From Deltaproteobacteria bacterium (GTDB lineage: Bacteria > Desulfobacterota > Binatia > Binatales > Binataceae), in the NCBI GenBank assembly GCA_021831785.1, contig JAKBMB010000028.1:62001-126000 (forward strand): 64,000 bases of DNA, in the 5' to 3' direction. Position numbers and translations under genes: made by a program. Every line of letters begins with the position of its first letter. Within the stretch, counting starts at the first letter, position 1. Positions 25,985-35,278 of this stretch are shown here, piece by piece. The notes under the pieces are model-generated. The model worked only from the letters and a program-made list of their open reading frames with translations. It was not told the DNA's origin and did no database searches.

Positions 25985-26205
25985 CGAGAGGCGCCGAGCG
26001 CGAGTGAACGAGAACACGCACTTTTCCGACCATCTGCCGGCAATTCCTTGGGCAGGCCCGCAGGGCATTGAGCGTTCGCCTTGCGCAGCCAGGCGCGCCG
26101 CTTGGCGCGAGGTCCGACCGATAGACGCGCTTAAGTTATTCGCGGATTGGTTTGCGCAAGCCGTTGCGCGGACTTCCGGTCGGGGGCGTTAAAAGGGGAC
26201 GGCCG

Positions 26206-26802
26206 ATGCGTTTCATCTTCACCGCGGTTAAGCTGACTATCGTTCTGACCCTCCTCACCGGGCTCGCCTATCCGCTGGCGATGTACGGGCTTGCGAACCT
26301 CTTTTTCCCGGCGCAGGCGCTAGGCAGCCTAACCTCGCGCGCCGGCCGTGTAGTCGGATCACGGCTAATCGGCCAGAACTTCTCCTCCCCCCGCTACTTT
26401 CATGGCCGGCCGTCGGCCGCCGGCGACAAAGGTTACGACGCGGCCGCCTCGGGCGGCTCGAACCTCGGGCCGACCAATCGCGCCCTGATCAACGCCGTCG
26501 CGCAGCGGGCCAAAGCCGTGCTCGCGCAGAACCCTGGTGCGCGCGCCGGCCAGATTCCGGTCGATCTGGTGACCGCCTCGGGCAGCGGACTCGACCCCGA
26601 GATCAGCCCCGCCGCAGCAGAGCTCCAGGTGACGCGCGTAGCCACCGCGCGTCACCTCAGCGTGCAGCAGGTGCGCGAGCTGGTGCGGCGCAACACCCGG
26701 GCGCGATGGGCCGGCATCCTTGGCGAGCCGGGCGTAAACGTGCTGATGCTCAATCTGGCGCTTGATCAGGCCGGCACCGCAGCGCCCGTGCGGGGTGAAT
26801 AG
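26206..26802 (+). CDS. kdpC: Potassium-transporting ATPase subunit C
   Basis: A 198-residue accessory subunit with one N-terminal membrane helix (FIFTAVKLTIVLTLLTGLAY) and a periplasmic domain. Seen: GSRLIGQNFSSPRYFHGRPS (about residues 50-69), GGSNLGPTNRAL (about 83-94), and LVTASGSGLDPEISPAAAEL (about 122-141), all KdpC hallmarks. I chose the ATG at 26206, preceded by AAAAGGGGAC, over an upstream frame at 26152. KdpC helps ATP binding by KdpB. Confidence 0.96.
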   Translation: MRFIFTAVKLTIVLTLLTGLAYPLAMYGLANLFFPAQALGSLTSRAGRVVGSRLIGQNFSSPRYFHGRPSAAGDKGYDAAASGGSNLGPTNRALINAVAQRAKAVLAQNPGARAGQIPVDLVTASGSGLDPEISPAAAELQVTRVATARHLSVQQVRELVRRNTRARWAGILGEPGVNVLMLNLALDQAGTAAPVRGE

Positions 26803-27047
26803 GCGCAATGGCGCCCGCCGTGGGCCGACCCGCCGGCAGGGCAAAAGCGTAAGCTATAATTTCAAAAGCGGCTGTTTACTCGATAGCGGCCGTTTTATAA
26901 ATGGTTTTAGCAGCGAAGGGCCGTACAGGGCCCAACAGAGGCCAAGATTGGCCAGCTTATGCAGCGCCGGCGGCAGCGGCCCGACGAAATTAATCTCTCG
27001 CGCCGGCGGCGCGGGCGCGCGGCGGCCACGGCCTCAGCGCGCGTAGC

Positions 27048-28205
27048 ATGATGGGCGACGAAGAGCGGCCTGAACCGGAGAGCTTTCTCGACCTGGTTCC
27101 AAGCCGCCAAAAGGGCCGGCTCAAGGTCTACATCGGCGCTGCCGCCGGCGTGGGTAAGACCCATCAGATGCTCGAAGAAGCCCACCAGCTCAAGCAGCGG
27201 GGCGTCGATCTGGTGCTGGGCGTGATCGAGACTCACGGACGCGCCGATACCGCGGCGCTGATCGACGGCCTCGAAGTCATCCCTTTGCGCGAGGTGGCGT
27301 ACCGCGGCATCACGCTCAAGGAGATGGACCTCGACGCGCTGCTGGCGCGCAAGCCGGAGACGGCGATCGTTGACGAACTGGCCCATTCCAACGCCCCCGG
27401 GTCGCGCCATCCTAAGCGTTACCAGGACGTCGAGGAGCTGGTTGCCGGCGGGATTAACGTAATCACCGCGGTAAACGTTCAGCACATTGAAAGCCTCAAC
27501 TCGCTGATCCGCGATATCACCGGGGTCGAGGTGCGGGAGACCGTGCCCGACAGCTTTCTCGCCCGCGCCAACGAGATCGTCACCGTGGACCTTTCGGCGG
27601 AAGAGCTGCGCGCGAGGCTACGCGACGGCAAGATTTATCCGCCGGCCCAGATCGAGCAGGCGCTCAAGAGCTTCTTCCGGCCGCGTAATCTTGCCGCGCT
27701 GCGCGAACTCGCGCTGCACGAGGTGGCCCGGGTCATCAACCGCAAGCGCCGCGACCAGGTGCGGCTTGGCGGCGACGGGGTGCCGACACCGGTCGCCGAG
27801 CGCATCATGGTGTGCCTGTCCTCGAATCCGCCCAACAGCAAAAAGCTCCTGCACAAGAGCGCCCGTCTGGCAAACCAGGTCGAAGCGGACTGGGAGGCGG
27901 TGTATGTGGAGACGCCCGCCGAGTCGGTGAAAAAGATCAGCACGCGAGACTTCCGCGCCTTGCTCGACAATATCGAGCTGGTTCAGCGCCTGGGCGGCGA
28001 TACGGTGTGGCTCAAGTCCGACAACGTGGTTCAGGCGCTGCTCGACTACGCCCGCGACAACGGAGTGACGAAGATCATCATCGGCCGCACTCGAGAGCCG
28101 CTCTGGAAGCGCTGGCTTCGCGGCTCCATACCGATGCGCCTGGTGGCCGGCGCGCGCGGTATCGACGTCGAGGTCATTGACACCGACGACGAGGAGGAAA
28201 CATGA
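27048..28205 (+). CDS. kdpD: Short KdpD: sensor domain plus universal-stress domain, no kinase
   Basis: 385 residues equal to only the cytoplasmic N-terminal part of KdpD. Seen: Walker A GAAAGVGKTHQM (residues 30-41), the conserved DELAHSNAPGSRHPKRYQDV (about 109-128), NVQHIESLNSLI, and a USP domain (about 245-375) with the ATP-type motif GRTREPLWKRWLRGS. The membrane helices and histidine-kinase core of E. coli KdpD (894 residues) are absent; the frame ends in an acidic tail. Its stop overlaps the next gene, a separate histidine kinase (ATGA at 28202-28205). Short KdpD forms are known in cyanobacteria and Deinococcus. In Staphylococcus the KdpD USP domain binds c-di-AMP, made here by CdaA. 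Confidence 0.93.
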   Translation: MMGDEERPEPESFLDLVPSRQKGRLKVYIGAAAGVGKTHQMLEEAHQLKQRGVDLVLGVIETHGRADTAALIDGLEVIPLREVAYRGITLKEMDLDALLARKPETAIVDELAHSNAPGSRHPKRYQDVEELVAGGINVITAVNVQHIESLNSLIRDITGVEVRETVPDSFLARANEIVTVDLSAEELRARLRDGKIYPPAQIEQALKSFFRPRNLAALRELALHEVARVINRKRRDQVRLGGDGVPTPVAERIMVCLSSNPPNSKKLLHKSARLANQVEADWEAVYVETPAESVKKISTRDFRALLDNIELVQRLGGDTVWLKSDNVVQALLDYARDNGVTKIIIGRTREPLWKRWLRGSIPMRLVAGARGIDVEVIDTDDEEET

Positions 28206-30007
28206 ACGCGCCGTCGCTGCGCACGCGCATCCGCAACGGCGCCCTCGCCCTGCTTGCGCTGGCGGTGCTGCTGGGGCTCGCGGTGCTGCCCCGCGTGTAC
28301 TGGCTCGGCCAGGCGATCCGCGAGACCCTGTACAATAACTACCGCAGCATCGCCGCCGCTCGGCACATGGACCTGGTGGCGTGGCAATTGCAGTTGGCCG
28401 AGCGCGACGGCGCGCTTGCTACGGTACTCGGCAAAGAACGCGACCGCTTCACGCGCTGGCTGAAGCTGGAAGAAGCTAACCTCACCGAGCCGGGCGAGTC
28501 GCAGCTCGCGGCCGAGATCGGCCGGCAGGCGGGACAGCTTTTTGCCGACCTCGCGGCGGGCCGGCCGGCGGGCGAAGTCGACCCCGAGTTCGCCCTGTTA
28601 CGCGAACGGCTCGATACGCTGGTTAGGACCAACGAGGCGGCGATGTTCCGCGCCGACAGCCGCGCGGCGCGGTTGAGCGTTCGCCTTAGCTACGAGTTCG
28701 CCCTCGGCTTGGGTCTCTTGCTGGTCGCCGGCGTCGCGCTGTCATGGGGGTTAGGCTGGGCCCTAGCCAAGCCCTTGACCGAGGTCGCAGAGCGCTTGCG
28801 CGGCGTCAGCCAACGCAAAGGCTATGTACGCTTGGGGCCGCAGAAGCTGGCCGAGCTCGACGCGGTTGCCCGCGAGTTCAACGCCATGATGGAGCGCCTG
28901 GAAGAGTTCGAGGAGCTTAAAGTCGGGCGGCTGCTCCACGAGAAAGCCAAGACCGAGGCCATCATCGAAAGCCTGGAGGACGGCGTAGTCCTGATCGACC
29001 CGGACGGCCGCGTGACCTATATCAACGAGAGCGCGGCCATTATCTTAGGCCTCGAGCCGAAGGAAGCTTTGGGCGACCCCTTCGACGATCTCAGCAGCAA
29101 TCATCCGCATTACCTCAAGGTTCAGGCCGCGCTGCGCTCGCTCAACAAGACACCGCAGCCCGAGGGCCAGCGCGTGGAAGTGCAGCTTCACGTGCGCGGG
29201 CGCGACCACAGCTACATCCTGAGATCAGTCCCGCTGCGCCATACCGAAGGAGAATCGTTGGGGACGATTCTGATATTGCAGGACGTGACCTTTGTGAGAG
29301 ACCAGCACCGCGCGCGCACCAATCTCGTTGCCGATCTCTCCCACGAGCTCGGAACCCCGCTGTGCTCGCTCAGTCAAGCGGCCGAACTTCTTAGCTCCGA
29401 CAAGGCGGGCCTCGGCCCGCGCCAACAAGAGCTGCTCCAGACAATACTGGAGCAGTGCCGGCGGATCACCCAACTGGCCGATAACCTGTTCAACCTAGCG
29501 CACGGCGAGGCCGCCGCGATCGGCCTGCGACGCGAATTGCTCAACGTAGAGCGCATAGTCGCCGAAACGACAGACCGCTTCGCCACCCAGGTCGCGGAAA
29601 AAGAGCTGACCCTTAAAAGCAAGACCTCGCGGCCGGCCTCGGCCGACGGTGCATTGCGCGTCAGGGGCGACCCGCTCAAGCTTTCATGGGTGGTAGCTAA
29701 CCTCGTCGGCAACGCGCTGCGCCGCACGCCCCGAGGCGGCACAATAGAGATTCGCGCCTGCCGGCGGGGCGAGCACGTGCGCCTTGAAGTCGCCGACTCG
29801 GGGCCGGAGATCGATCCCAAGCTGCGCCGATTCATTGCGGATGAGTTTGCCCCGTCCGCCGTCAACGGACAGCAATCGGCCGCCGGTCTTGGCCTGGCGA
29901 TCGTCAAAGAAATAATCGAAGCCCACGGCGGCCGACTATTCGTCGAGAGCACCGCTGAGGCGGGTAACTGCTTTGCGCTCGAACTGCCGGCCGCGGCGCA
30001 AGCTTAA
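28202..30007 (+). CDS. Membrane histidine kinase paired with short KdpD
   Basis: 601 residues. A membrane helix (about 12-34), a helical periplasmic sensor region (about 40-160), a second helix (about 164-188), HAMP (about 188-240), PAS (about 250-365), HisKA with the phospho-acceptor in DLSHELGTPLCSL (His381), and an HATPase domain: VVANLVGNALRRTPRGG (N box), ADSGPEI (G1, the second glycine of DxGxG is Glu), GLGLAIVKEIIEAHGG (G2). It overlaps kdpD by four bases, so kinase and sensor appear split across two proteins. No response regulator gene (kdpE) follows, so its partner lies elsewhere. It could alternatively be a NtrY/PhoR-like kinase that merely follows kdpD. Confidence 0.88.
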   Translation: MNAPSLRTRIRNGALALLALAVLLGLAVLPRVYWLGQAIRETLYNNYRSIAAARHMDLVAWQLQLAERDGALATVLGKERDRFTRWLKLEEANLTEPGESQLAAEIGRQAGQLFADLAAGRPAGEVDPEFALLRERLDTLVRTNEAAMFRADSRAARLSVRLSYEFALGLGLLLVAGVALSWGLGWALAKPLTEVAERLRGVSQRKGYVRLGPQKLAELDAVAREFNAMMERLEEFEELKVGRLLHEKAKTEAIIESLEDGVVLIDPDGRVTYINESAAIILGLEPKEALGDPFDDLSSNHPHYLKVQAALRSLNKTPQPEGQRVEVQLHVRGRDHSYILRSVPLRHTEGESLGTILILQDVTFVRDQHRARTNLVADLSHELGTPLCSLSQAAELLSSDKAGLGPRQQELLQTILEQCRRITQLADNLFNLAHGEAAAIGLRRELLNVERIVAETTDRFATQVAEKELTLKSKTSRPASADGALRVRGDPLKLSWVVANLVGNALRRTPRGGTIEIRACRRGEHVRLEVADSGPEIDPKLRRFIADEFAPSAVNGQQSAAGLGLAIVKEIIEAHGGRLFVESTAEAGNCFALELPAAAQA

Positions 30008-30316
30008 ACTCGACCGCGCCGAGGTCGGGAGCTTTTACGCCGCGGCCAACGCCCGATACGCTCCTACCGGCGCCGATACACGGGGACGTGGGTCAGAGCA
30101 CCAACGAGGGAGGCTCGGCCTCAGGGGCCACAAACTCAGAGTCATTCGTCAGATCGTGTGGGCCACGCTGCCCGCTCCGCCATCGCCGTAGACGTAGACG
30201 TTGTAGACCGCCGGCGGTGCCGGACGGAGCGCGCCGCGTTAACGCGCGCCCACATAATCGCCTTCACCGCTTAGCCTTGCACGCCAAACGAGGCGGTTTC
30301 ATCCCACACCGCGCGG
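30008..30316. other. Intergenic region between convergent kinase and lptE genes
   Basis: 309 bases with no supported gene. kdpE, often next, is absent. The minus strand holds a 29-codon open stretch (30152-30238) including VYNVYVYGDGGAG but no start, possibly a gene remnant or chance from the GTCTAC micro-repeat near 30188-30207. Confidence 0.5.
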
Positions 30317-30952
30317 TCAGAAACCTTCGGACATCTGGTCGTAGATCTCGCTTGCCGCCGCTTGCAGCGACTGCTGCTCCCCGTAATACGACTCCGCGTA
30401 GTAGACCTGATAGTCGGTCATTTTCTGCAGGTCCCGCGCCCGCAAGTTCTGCAGCAAAAACTGCGGCGAGCTGGCGGCGACCGCCTGAGCTACGCCGCCG
30501 ACCTGGCCTTGAGTACTCAGGCCCGAACTGGTCCACAGCACCTTTTTGTCGCGGTTGTCGACAAGTGAGGCGTTGACCGAGACCGAGTAATTCCAGGTGG
30601 TCGGCTCGAGCGCTCCGTTGAAGCCGGCCGGCATCTCTTCGATATCGCTGATCGTGCCGGAAAGGACCAAATCCGCGTCAGCCGGATTCTTGACGATGGT
30701 TAGCCGCTTGTGCTTGGCGATCTCGTCCTTCATGTAGACGGTGAGCAGCTCGGAGGCTCCCGGAGTGCGCGAGTGATTGCCGAACGGGGTCACGTAGACG
30801 GTCTGCGCCGAAGGGGGCAGCGCCGTACCCGAAGCGGCGAAATGGTAGCCGCAGCCGGTTCCCGCCAGGGCGAGGAGCGCCGTTAAGACGCGCGCAAGCC
30901 TAATCTGATTTGACCGCAACGGCCTGATCCTCGAGCGCGATGGTCTCATCAC
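30317..30952 (-). CDS. lptE: LPS-assembly lipoprotein LptE-like protein
   Basis: 211 residues. A basic N region and hydrophobic stretch end in the lipobox LAGTGC, immediately followed by GYHFAASGTALPPSAQTVYV. This GYHF.....LP.....V start and the following TPFGNHSRTP are typical of LptE, the outer-membrane lipoprotein that plugs LptD during lipopolysaccharide insertion. The remaining domain has alternating strands (ADLVLSGTISDIEE) as expected. The first 53 bases overlap the end of nusB; I found no internal ATG/GTG that keeps the signal peptide. It is the last gene of the minus-strand cluster. Confidence 0.82.
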   Translation of the reverse strand: MMRPSRSRIRPLRSNQIRLARVLTALLALAGTGCGYHFAASGTALPPSAQTVYVTPFGNHSRTPGASELLTVYMKDEIAKHKRLTIVKNPADADLVLSGTISDIEEMPAGFNGALEPTTWNYSVSVNASLVDNRDKKVLWTSSGLSTQGQVGGVAQAVAASSPQFLLQNLRARDLQKMTDYQVYYAESYYGEQQSLQAAASEIYDQMSEGF

Positions 30953-31370
30953 CCTTACCCTTGAGCCCCAATTGCTCGGCCAGCCGGTCGAGCACGCCGT
31001 TGACGAATTGCCCGGAGTCGCGGTCGCCGTAACGCTTGGCCAGCTCGATCGCCTCGTCCATCGTCACCCGCGCCGGCACGTCGCTTAGGCGGGTCAACTC
31101 GAACAGCGCAAGGCGCAGGATGTTGTGATCGATGCGCGACAGGCGGCCGATCGACCAGTGCTCGAGGACGCCCGTAAGATGCCGGTCGAGAACGTCTTTC
31201 TCGGCCAGCGTACCCCGCACTAGCACGCGCGCGAACTCGCGCGCCTTGTCGTGGGCCGGAAAATTGTCGAAGAACAGCGACAGCGACCGGCCCAGATCGG
31301 GGTCTCCGCACAGGTCGAGCTGGTAAAGCGCCTTGAGCGCGAGCTCGCGGCCCAGATGTCTTTGCCCCAT
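30900..31370 (-). CDS. nusB: Transcription antitermination protein NusB
   Basis: A 156-residue all-helical protein that binds boxA RNA with NusE/S10 in rRNA antitermination. Seen: RHLGRELALKALYQLDLCGD at the N terminus, RLSRIDHNILRLALFEL (about residues 75-91), the conserved VTMDEAIELAKRYGDRDSGQ followed by FVNGVLDRL (about 100-128). The C-terminal 20 residues are an extra polar tail. It sits downstream of ribBA, as in many proteobacteria, but ribH, which usually separates them, is missing. Confidence 0.96.
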   Translation of the reverse strand: MGQRHLGRELALKALYQLDLCGDPDLGRSLSLFFDNFPAHDKAREFARVLVRGTLAEKDVLDRHLTGVLEHWSIGRLSRIDHNILRLALFELTRLSDVPARVTMDEAIELAKRYGDRDSGQFVNGVLDRLAEQLGLKGKGDETIALEDQAVAVKSD

Positions 31371-31448
31371 GAACCCTCTAGCCTCGGACCAAGCCTGCCG
31401 GCAGTCGCGCGGCCCGCGACTCAGCCTATCACGAGCGGCGAGAATCTC

Positions 31449-32675
31449 TTAGCGGGAATCGAACGGCTCAAGCCGCGACAAAAGATGGCCGAGTTTCTCC
31501 TTTTTGGCTCGCAGGTATTTGATATTGTGCGGCCGCGGCTCGGCCTCCAGCGGCACGCGCGCCACGTTAATCCCGTACGAGCGCAACCCGCCGATCTTGC
31601 GCGGGTTGTTGGTCAAAAGTCTGACTTGTCCGACCTCGAGGTCGCGCAGAATCTGCGCGCCGATTCCATAGTCGCGCAGGTCCTCGGCGAAGCCCAGCTC
31701 CAGGTTGGCCTGCACGGTGTCAAGCCCGCGCTCCTGCAGCGCGTAGGCGCGCAGCTTGTTGCCAAGGCCGATGCCGCGGCCCTCCTGATGCAGATAGATG
31801 ATCACGCCAGCCTGCGACCTGAGGATAGCCGCCAGCGCCTGCTCCAACTGCGCTCCGCAATCGCAGCGCAGCGAGCCGAACACGTCGCCGGTCAGACATT
31901 CGGAATGGAGCCGCACCAAGGCCGGACGACCCCCGCCGACCTCGCCGTGGATTAGCGTCAGATGCTCGCGGCCGTCGACTATGTTGCGATAGACGATCGC
32001 GCGCAACTCGCCGGCCGGGGTCGGAAACGGGGCTTGCTTGGCGCGCTGAACCAGCATCTCATGGGTCAGACGATACGCGATAATTTCAGACGCGCTCACC
32101 AGAGGCAGGCCGTGGCTTTCGGCAAAGGCCTCCAGCTCTTGACCGCGCGCGGCTTCCCCGTCGGCGCCCAGAATTGCGCACAGCGCGGCGCATGGACGCA
32201 TCCCGGCCAGCCTCACCAAGTCTATCGCGGCCTCGGCGCGCCCGCCCTTGGCCATCACGCCACCCGGCAGCGCCAACAGCGGCGGCACGTGACCCGGCAT
32301 CGTCAAGTCCTGCGGCCCGGAGCCCTCGGCGGCCAAGGTCTGAATCGTTCGCGCGCGGTCGGCAGCCGAGATTCCGGTGGTCACGCCATGGCGCGCTTCC
32401 ACCGAGGCGCCGACCACGTCGGCGTAGGGGTCGCTGCCTTTGGCCGGCAGCAGCGGGATGGCGAGTTCGCGCATGCGTTGTTCGGCCAGGGCCACCGAGA
32501 CGATGCCGCGCGCCCATCGCACCATGAACGTCACGTGCTCCGGGCCTACCTTCTCCGCCGCCATGACTAGCTCGCCCTCGCCATGGGGCTGCGCGCCGCC
32601 CAGGGCGACGACCGCCATCTGTCCGGCGCGTATCCGCGCGAGCGTCTCTACAAAAGGTACGCGGCAACTCCTCAT
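31449..32675 (-). CDS. ribA: RibBA-type protein: GTP cyclohydrolase II with degenerate DHBP synthase domain
   Basis: 408 residues with the two-domain RibBA layout. The C-terminal half (from about residue 205) is canonical GTP cyclohydrolase II: zinc ligands in ECLTGDVFGSLRCDC, catalytic YLHQEGRGIGLGNKL, and DYGIGAQILRDL. The N-terminal DHBP-synthase half has lost its active site. The metal/phosphate motif DDEDRENEGD of E. coli RibB reads GGAQPHGEGE, the metal-binding GGHTEA reads GGRAEA, and the CEL glutamate reads CAI. So it should make the pyrimidine precursor of riboflavin but probably not the butanone phosphate. Similar pseudo-RibB fusions (RibBX) are known in other bacteria. The cell needs another RibB. 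Confidence 0.9.
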   Translation of the reverse strand: MRSCRVPFVETLARIRAGQMAVVALGGAQPHGEGELVMAAEKVGPEHVTFMVRWARGIVSVALAEQRMRELAIPLLPAKGSDPYADVVGASVEARHGVTTGISAADRARTIQTLAAEGSGPQDLTMPGHVPPLLALPGGVMAKGGRAEAAIDLVRLAGMRPCAALCAILGADGEAARGQELEAFAESHGLPLVSASEIIAYRLTHEMLVQRAKQAPFPTPAGELRAIVYRNIVDGREHLTLIHGEVGGGRPALVRLHSECLTGDVFGSLRCDCGAQLEQALAAILRSQAGVIIYLHQEGRGIGLGNKLRAYALQERGLDTVQANLELGFAEDLRDYGIGAQILRDLEVGQVRLLTNNPRKIGGLRSYGINVARVPLEAEPRPHNIKYLRAKKEKLGHLLSRLEPFDSR

Positions 32676-32882
32676 CGGACCCGTCCCAAAGGGGGAAAAG
32701 ACGGCAAAAGGCTCGTCTTAGCGCGCTCGCCTTCGGCGCCCACGAGGCCATCGCCCCCGCTATCCCCAACTCATCTTATGCCTGCTTTTGCGCGCGGCCA
32801 AGCGTTCACTGCGGTTCGGCTTCCCAGCGACGCCGGCGCCGGTCGGGCGTATGCGCGCGGGCGCGCCTGCGCTCGGGCCGCC

Positions 32883-34058
32883 TCAGAACGGCGGACGGGC
32901 GGCGTTAAGCCGCAAACCGCGGCGGCGTACGATACGCCGGCGCCCGCTCGGGGCCACTCGTCCTTCGATGAGCCAGTCGGCGCCCACAGCGCGCGCGCGC
33001 AGGTCATTGAGCCGTATCGACTCGCCCACGCTGAAGTCGAGTCCCTCTACCGCCGCCAGCCCGCCGCCGAGAATCTTCGGCGCGACGAAAAACGCCACCC
33101 GATCGACGACCTTGGCCGCCAACGCCGAGCCCCCCAGATGGGCGCCGCCTTCGAGCAGCACCGTGCAAAAGCCGCGGCGCGCAAGCTCCCGCATCACGGC
33201 TTCCGGCGCCAGCCCGCCATCACGCACCGGCGCGCTGAGAACATCGACGCGGTCGCCGGCGTGGCGCCGGCGCGCTCGCTCCAGATTGTGAGGCGCCGTA
33301 AACAGCAGCGCCGGCGCCGTCGAAGACTGGCGAAAGACCCTCGCGGCGGCGCTCGTGCGCAGCGCTCCGTCGAGCACGACACGCACCGGGTCGCGACCCG
33401 GCCGCACGCGGCAGGTGAGCCGCGGATCGTCGGCGATAACCGTGTTCGCGCCCACCATCACCGCGTCGCATTCGCCACGCCAACGATGAACCAGTTGGCG
33501 TGACTGGGGCGAGCTTATCCAGCGCGAATCGCCGCGCGCCGAGGCGATCCGGCCGTCAAGCGTCAGCGCGAGCTTTAGGATGACAAAAGGACGCCCTTTG
33601 GTCACCCGGGTGATAAAGCCCTCGTTCAGCCGCTTGCACTCGTCCTCGAGAACGCCGACCGCAACCTCGATCCCCGCGCGCCGAAGATGCGCCACGCCGC
33701 GTCCGCGCACCGGCGGGTAAGGGTCGCGGCAGCCGATCACCACCCGCTTGACGCCGGCCTGCACCAGCGCCTGGACGCACGGCGGCGTGCGGCCGAAATG
33801 GGCGCAAGGCTCAAAGGAAACATAGGCCGTGGCCCGGCGGGCGCGTTCTCCCGCGCCGGCCAGGGCCAGCGTCTCGGCGTGGGGCCTGCCGCCGGCGCTG
33901 GTGACCCCCTCGCCAACGACGCAGCCGCCATTGACAATAACGCATCCGACGGTGGGATTCGGGCGCGTGCGGCCCAGATTCATTCGCGCCAGTTCGAGGG
34001 CGCGGCGCATGAAGCCTTGGTCGACGTCAAGCGCGTGGCCCAATGATCGGGGCCTCAA
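32883..34058 (-). CDS. ribD: Bifunctional diaminohydroxyphosphoribosylaminopyrimidine deaminase / 5-amino-6-(5-phosphoribosylamino)uracil reductase
   Basis: Two consecutive riboflavin steps in one 391-residue protein. The N-terminal deaminase domain has zinc motifs [11 protein letters not shown] and [12 protein letters not shown] (about 58-97). The C-terminal reductase domain has [20 protein letters not shown] (about 163-182), the NADPH-binding [16 protein letters not shown], and [20 protein letters not shown]. The start overlaps the nrdR stop by four bases (ATGA at 34055-34058). ribE, which usually follows, is absent; the next gene is ribBA after 207 non-coding bases. Confidence 0.95.
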   Translation of the reverse strand: MRPRSLGHALDVDQGFMRRALELARMNLGRTRPNPTVGCVIVNGGCVVGEGVTSAGGRPHAETLALAGAGERARRATAYVSFEPCAHFGRTPPCVQALVQAGVKRVVIGCRDPYPPVRGRGVAHLRRAGIEVAVGVLEDECKRLNEGFITRVTKGRPFVILKLALTLDGRIASARGDSRWISSPQSRQLVHRWRGECDAVMVGANTVIADDPRLTCRVRPGRDPVRVVLDGALRTSAAARVFRQSSTAPALLFTAPHNLERARRRHAGDRVDVLSAPVRDGGLAPEAVMRELARRGFCTVLLEGGAHLGGSALAAKVVDRVAFFVAPKILGGGLAAVEGLDFSVGESIRLNDLRARAVGADWLIEGRVAPSGRRRIVRRRGLRLNAARPPF

Positions 34059-34573
34059 GCTATCGCGCCGTTCTTCTTTCCGGCAGGCGCGCCTTCACCC
34101 GGGACCGCTGTCTGCTTGCGCCGGCGTATCAGTTCCTCGACCTCGCGCATGAACTCATCAAGGTCCTTGAACGAGCGATAGACCGAAGCGAAGCGCACAT
34201 AGGCGACCTGGTCGGTCTCGCGCAACGCCTCCATCACCGCGCCGCCGATGAACGAGCTCGCCGCCTCCCGGCCGCCTTGCTCAAAAAGCGCGCGCTCCAC
34301 GCGGTCGGCGATTCGCTCGATTGTCTCCATCGATATCGGCCGCTTCTCACACGCCTTTCTCAGGCCGGCAACGATTTTGCTCCGGTCGTACGGCTCGCGC
34401 CGGCCGTCTTTTTTCACCACCATCGGCGCGGCCTCTTCGACCCGCTCGTAGGTGGTGAAGCGCCGCCCGCAACCGCTGCAGACGCGCCGGCGGCGAATCG
34501 CGAAGGCGTCCGCGGCAACCCGCGAATCCACTACCCGGTTCGCGTTATGGCGGCAGAAAGGGCAACGCATCAC
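34055..34573 (-). CDS. nrdR: Transcriptional repressor NrdR
   Basis: A zinc-ribbon and ATP-cone repressor of ribonucleotide reductase genes, 172 residues. The zinc ribbon ([17 protein letters not shown] and [18 protein letters not shown]) occupies residues 1-45; the ATP cone begins [20 protein letters not shown] and ends near [17 protein letters not shown]. The C terminus has a 25-residue Lys/Gly/Ala-rich tail beyond the usual 150-160 residues. No NrdR box was recognised here; its targets are elsewhere. It is co-translated with ribD. Confidence 0.96.
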   Translation of the reverse strand: MMRCPFCRHNANRVVDSRVAADAFAIRRRRVCSGCGRRFTTYERVEEAAPMVVKKDGRREPYDRSKIVAGLRKACEKRPISMETIERIADRVERALFEQGGREAASSFIGGAVMEALRETDQVAYVRFASVYRSFKDLDEFMREVEELIRRRKQTAVPGEGAPAGKKNGAIA

Positions 34574-34933
34574 AGGCTCGGCAACGAGTATCGCAAATTA
34601 TAGCCGCACGCGCTAATCGTTCGCCCGCCCCATCATCGGCCTTGGGCGGTGAACCGAATCGCCTCGTGTCCGCGCAAGGTTCTAGAAGTGGGGGACGGGC
34701 TCGGCGCCGGCGGGTTTCACGCCGGGGATCGCGCATGCGGCCGTCAAGAAGTGTCGCACAGGCAGGAGTCGAGCACACCGGCACCGGCCGGTCAAAAAAA
34801 AAGACCTCCGATTCGTAAGCCGGCTGTAAAGGTGAGCGGCGTTGTTTCGCGGCACCGGCGCACGGCAAGATCCGCGCGGTATGACAAGGTCCGACTTCCC
34901 GCCGCGGATTTCAACCGGGGCTTGCATTCCGGC
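34574..34933. other. Intergenic region between acpP and nrdR
   Basis: 360 bases where fabF commonly lies; no FabF-like sequence is present. A run of nine A (34794-34802; T-run on the transcribed minus strand) lies about 130 bases after the acpP stop. It follows only a weak possible stem (TCCGA/TCGGA-type), so it is a doubtful terminator for the fatty-acid genes. Confidence 0.5.
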
Positions 34934-35173
34934 CTAGCTCTTATGAGCCTCTATATAGTCGACAACGTCTTTGACGGTGCGGATTTTCTCGGCGTCCTCG
35001 TCCGAGATCTCCATCCCGTATTCTTCCTCCAGAGCCATCACCAGCTCGACGATGTCGAGCGAGTCGGCGCCCAGATCCTCGATAAACGACGCCTCCGGCG
35101 TGACCTGATCCGCCGCTACGCCAAGTTGCTCGCTGATTATCTCTTGAACCCTGCTGCCTACGTCTCCAGCCAT
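34934..35173 (-). CDS. acpP: Acyl carrier protein
   Basis: A 79-residue acidic four-helix carrier for fatty-acid synthesis. The phosphopantetheine serine is in [20 protein letters not shown] (Ser38). The rest, including [18 protein letters not shown], is typical AcpP. GGAACGGGGGC precedes the ATG. It lies directly after fabD, with fabG absent; AcpP and FabD products work together to make malonyl-ACP. Confidence 0.97.
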   Translation of the reverse strand: MAGDVGSRVQEIISEQLGVAADQVTPEASFIEDLGADSLDIVELVMALEEEYGMEISDEDAEKIRTVKDVVDYIEAHKS

Positions 35174-35278
35174 CTTGCCCCCGTTCCTTTCACCTTCATG
35201 AGCTAACCTAAGTCTGTTGCCGAACGCAACCAGGGCGCCGGGGCGAGCGTGAACGGCTCGCGCGCCGGCCCTTTTACG

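Noticed and set aside
26004-26192. A 62-codon GTG frame between kdpB and kdpC.
   Set aside because: No hydrophobic segment, no good ribosome site, and no known Kdp component matches; kept as non-coding.
26855-26860. TATAAT between kdpC and kdpD as a promoter for the sensor genes.
   Set aside because: No -35-like hexamer at suitable spacing, so it is not reported as a feature.
30149-30241. A protein-like minus-strand stretch including VYNVYVYGDGGAG between stops.
   Set aside because: Only 29 codons, no start, and explained by a GTCTAC micro-repeat; noted as possible remnant only.
34794-34802. A nine-base A run downstream of acpP as an intrinsic terminator for the minus strand.
   Set aside because: No stable stem immediately before the T-run; left as an uncertain note in the intergenic entry.
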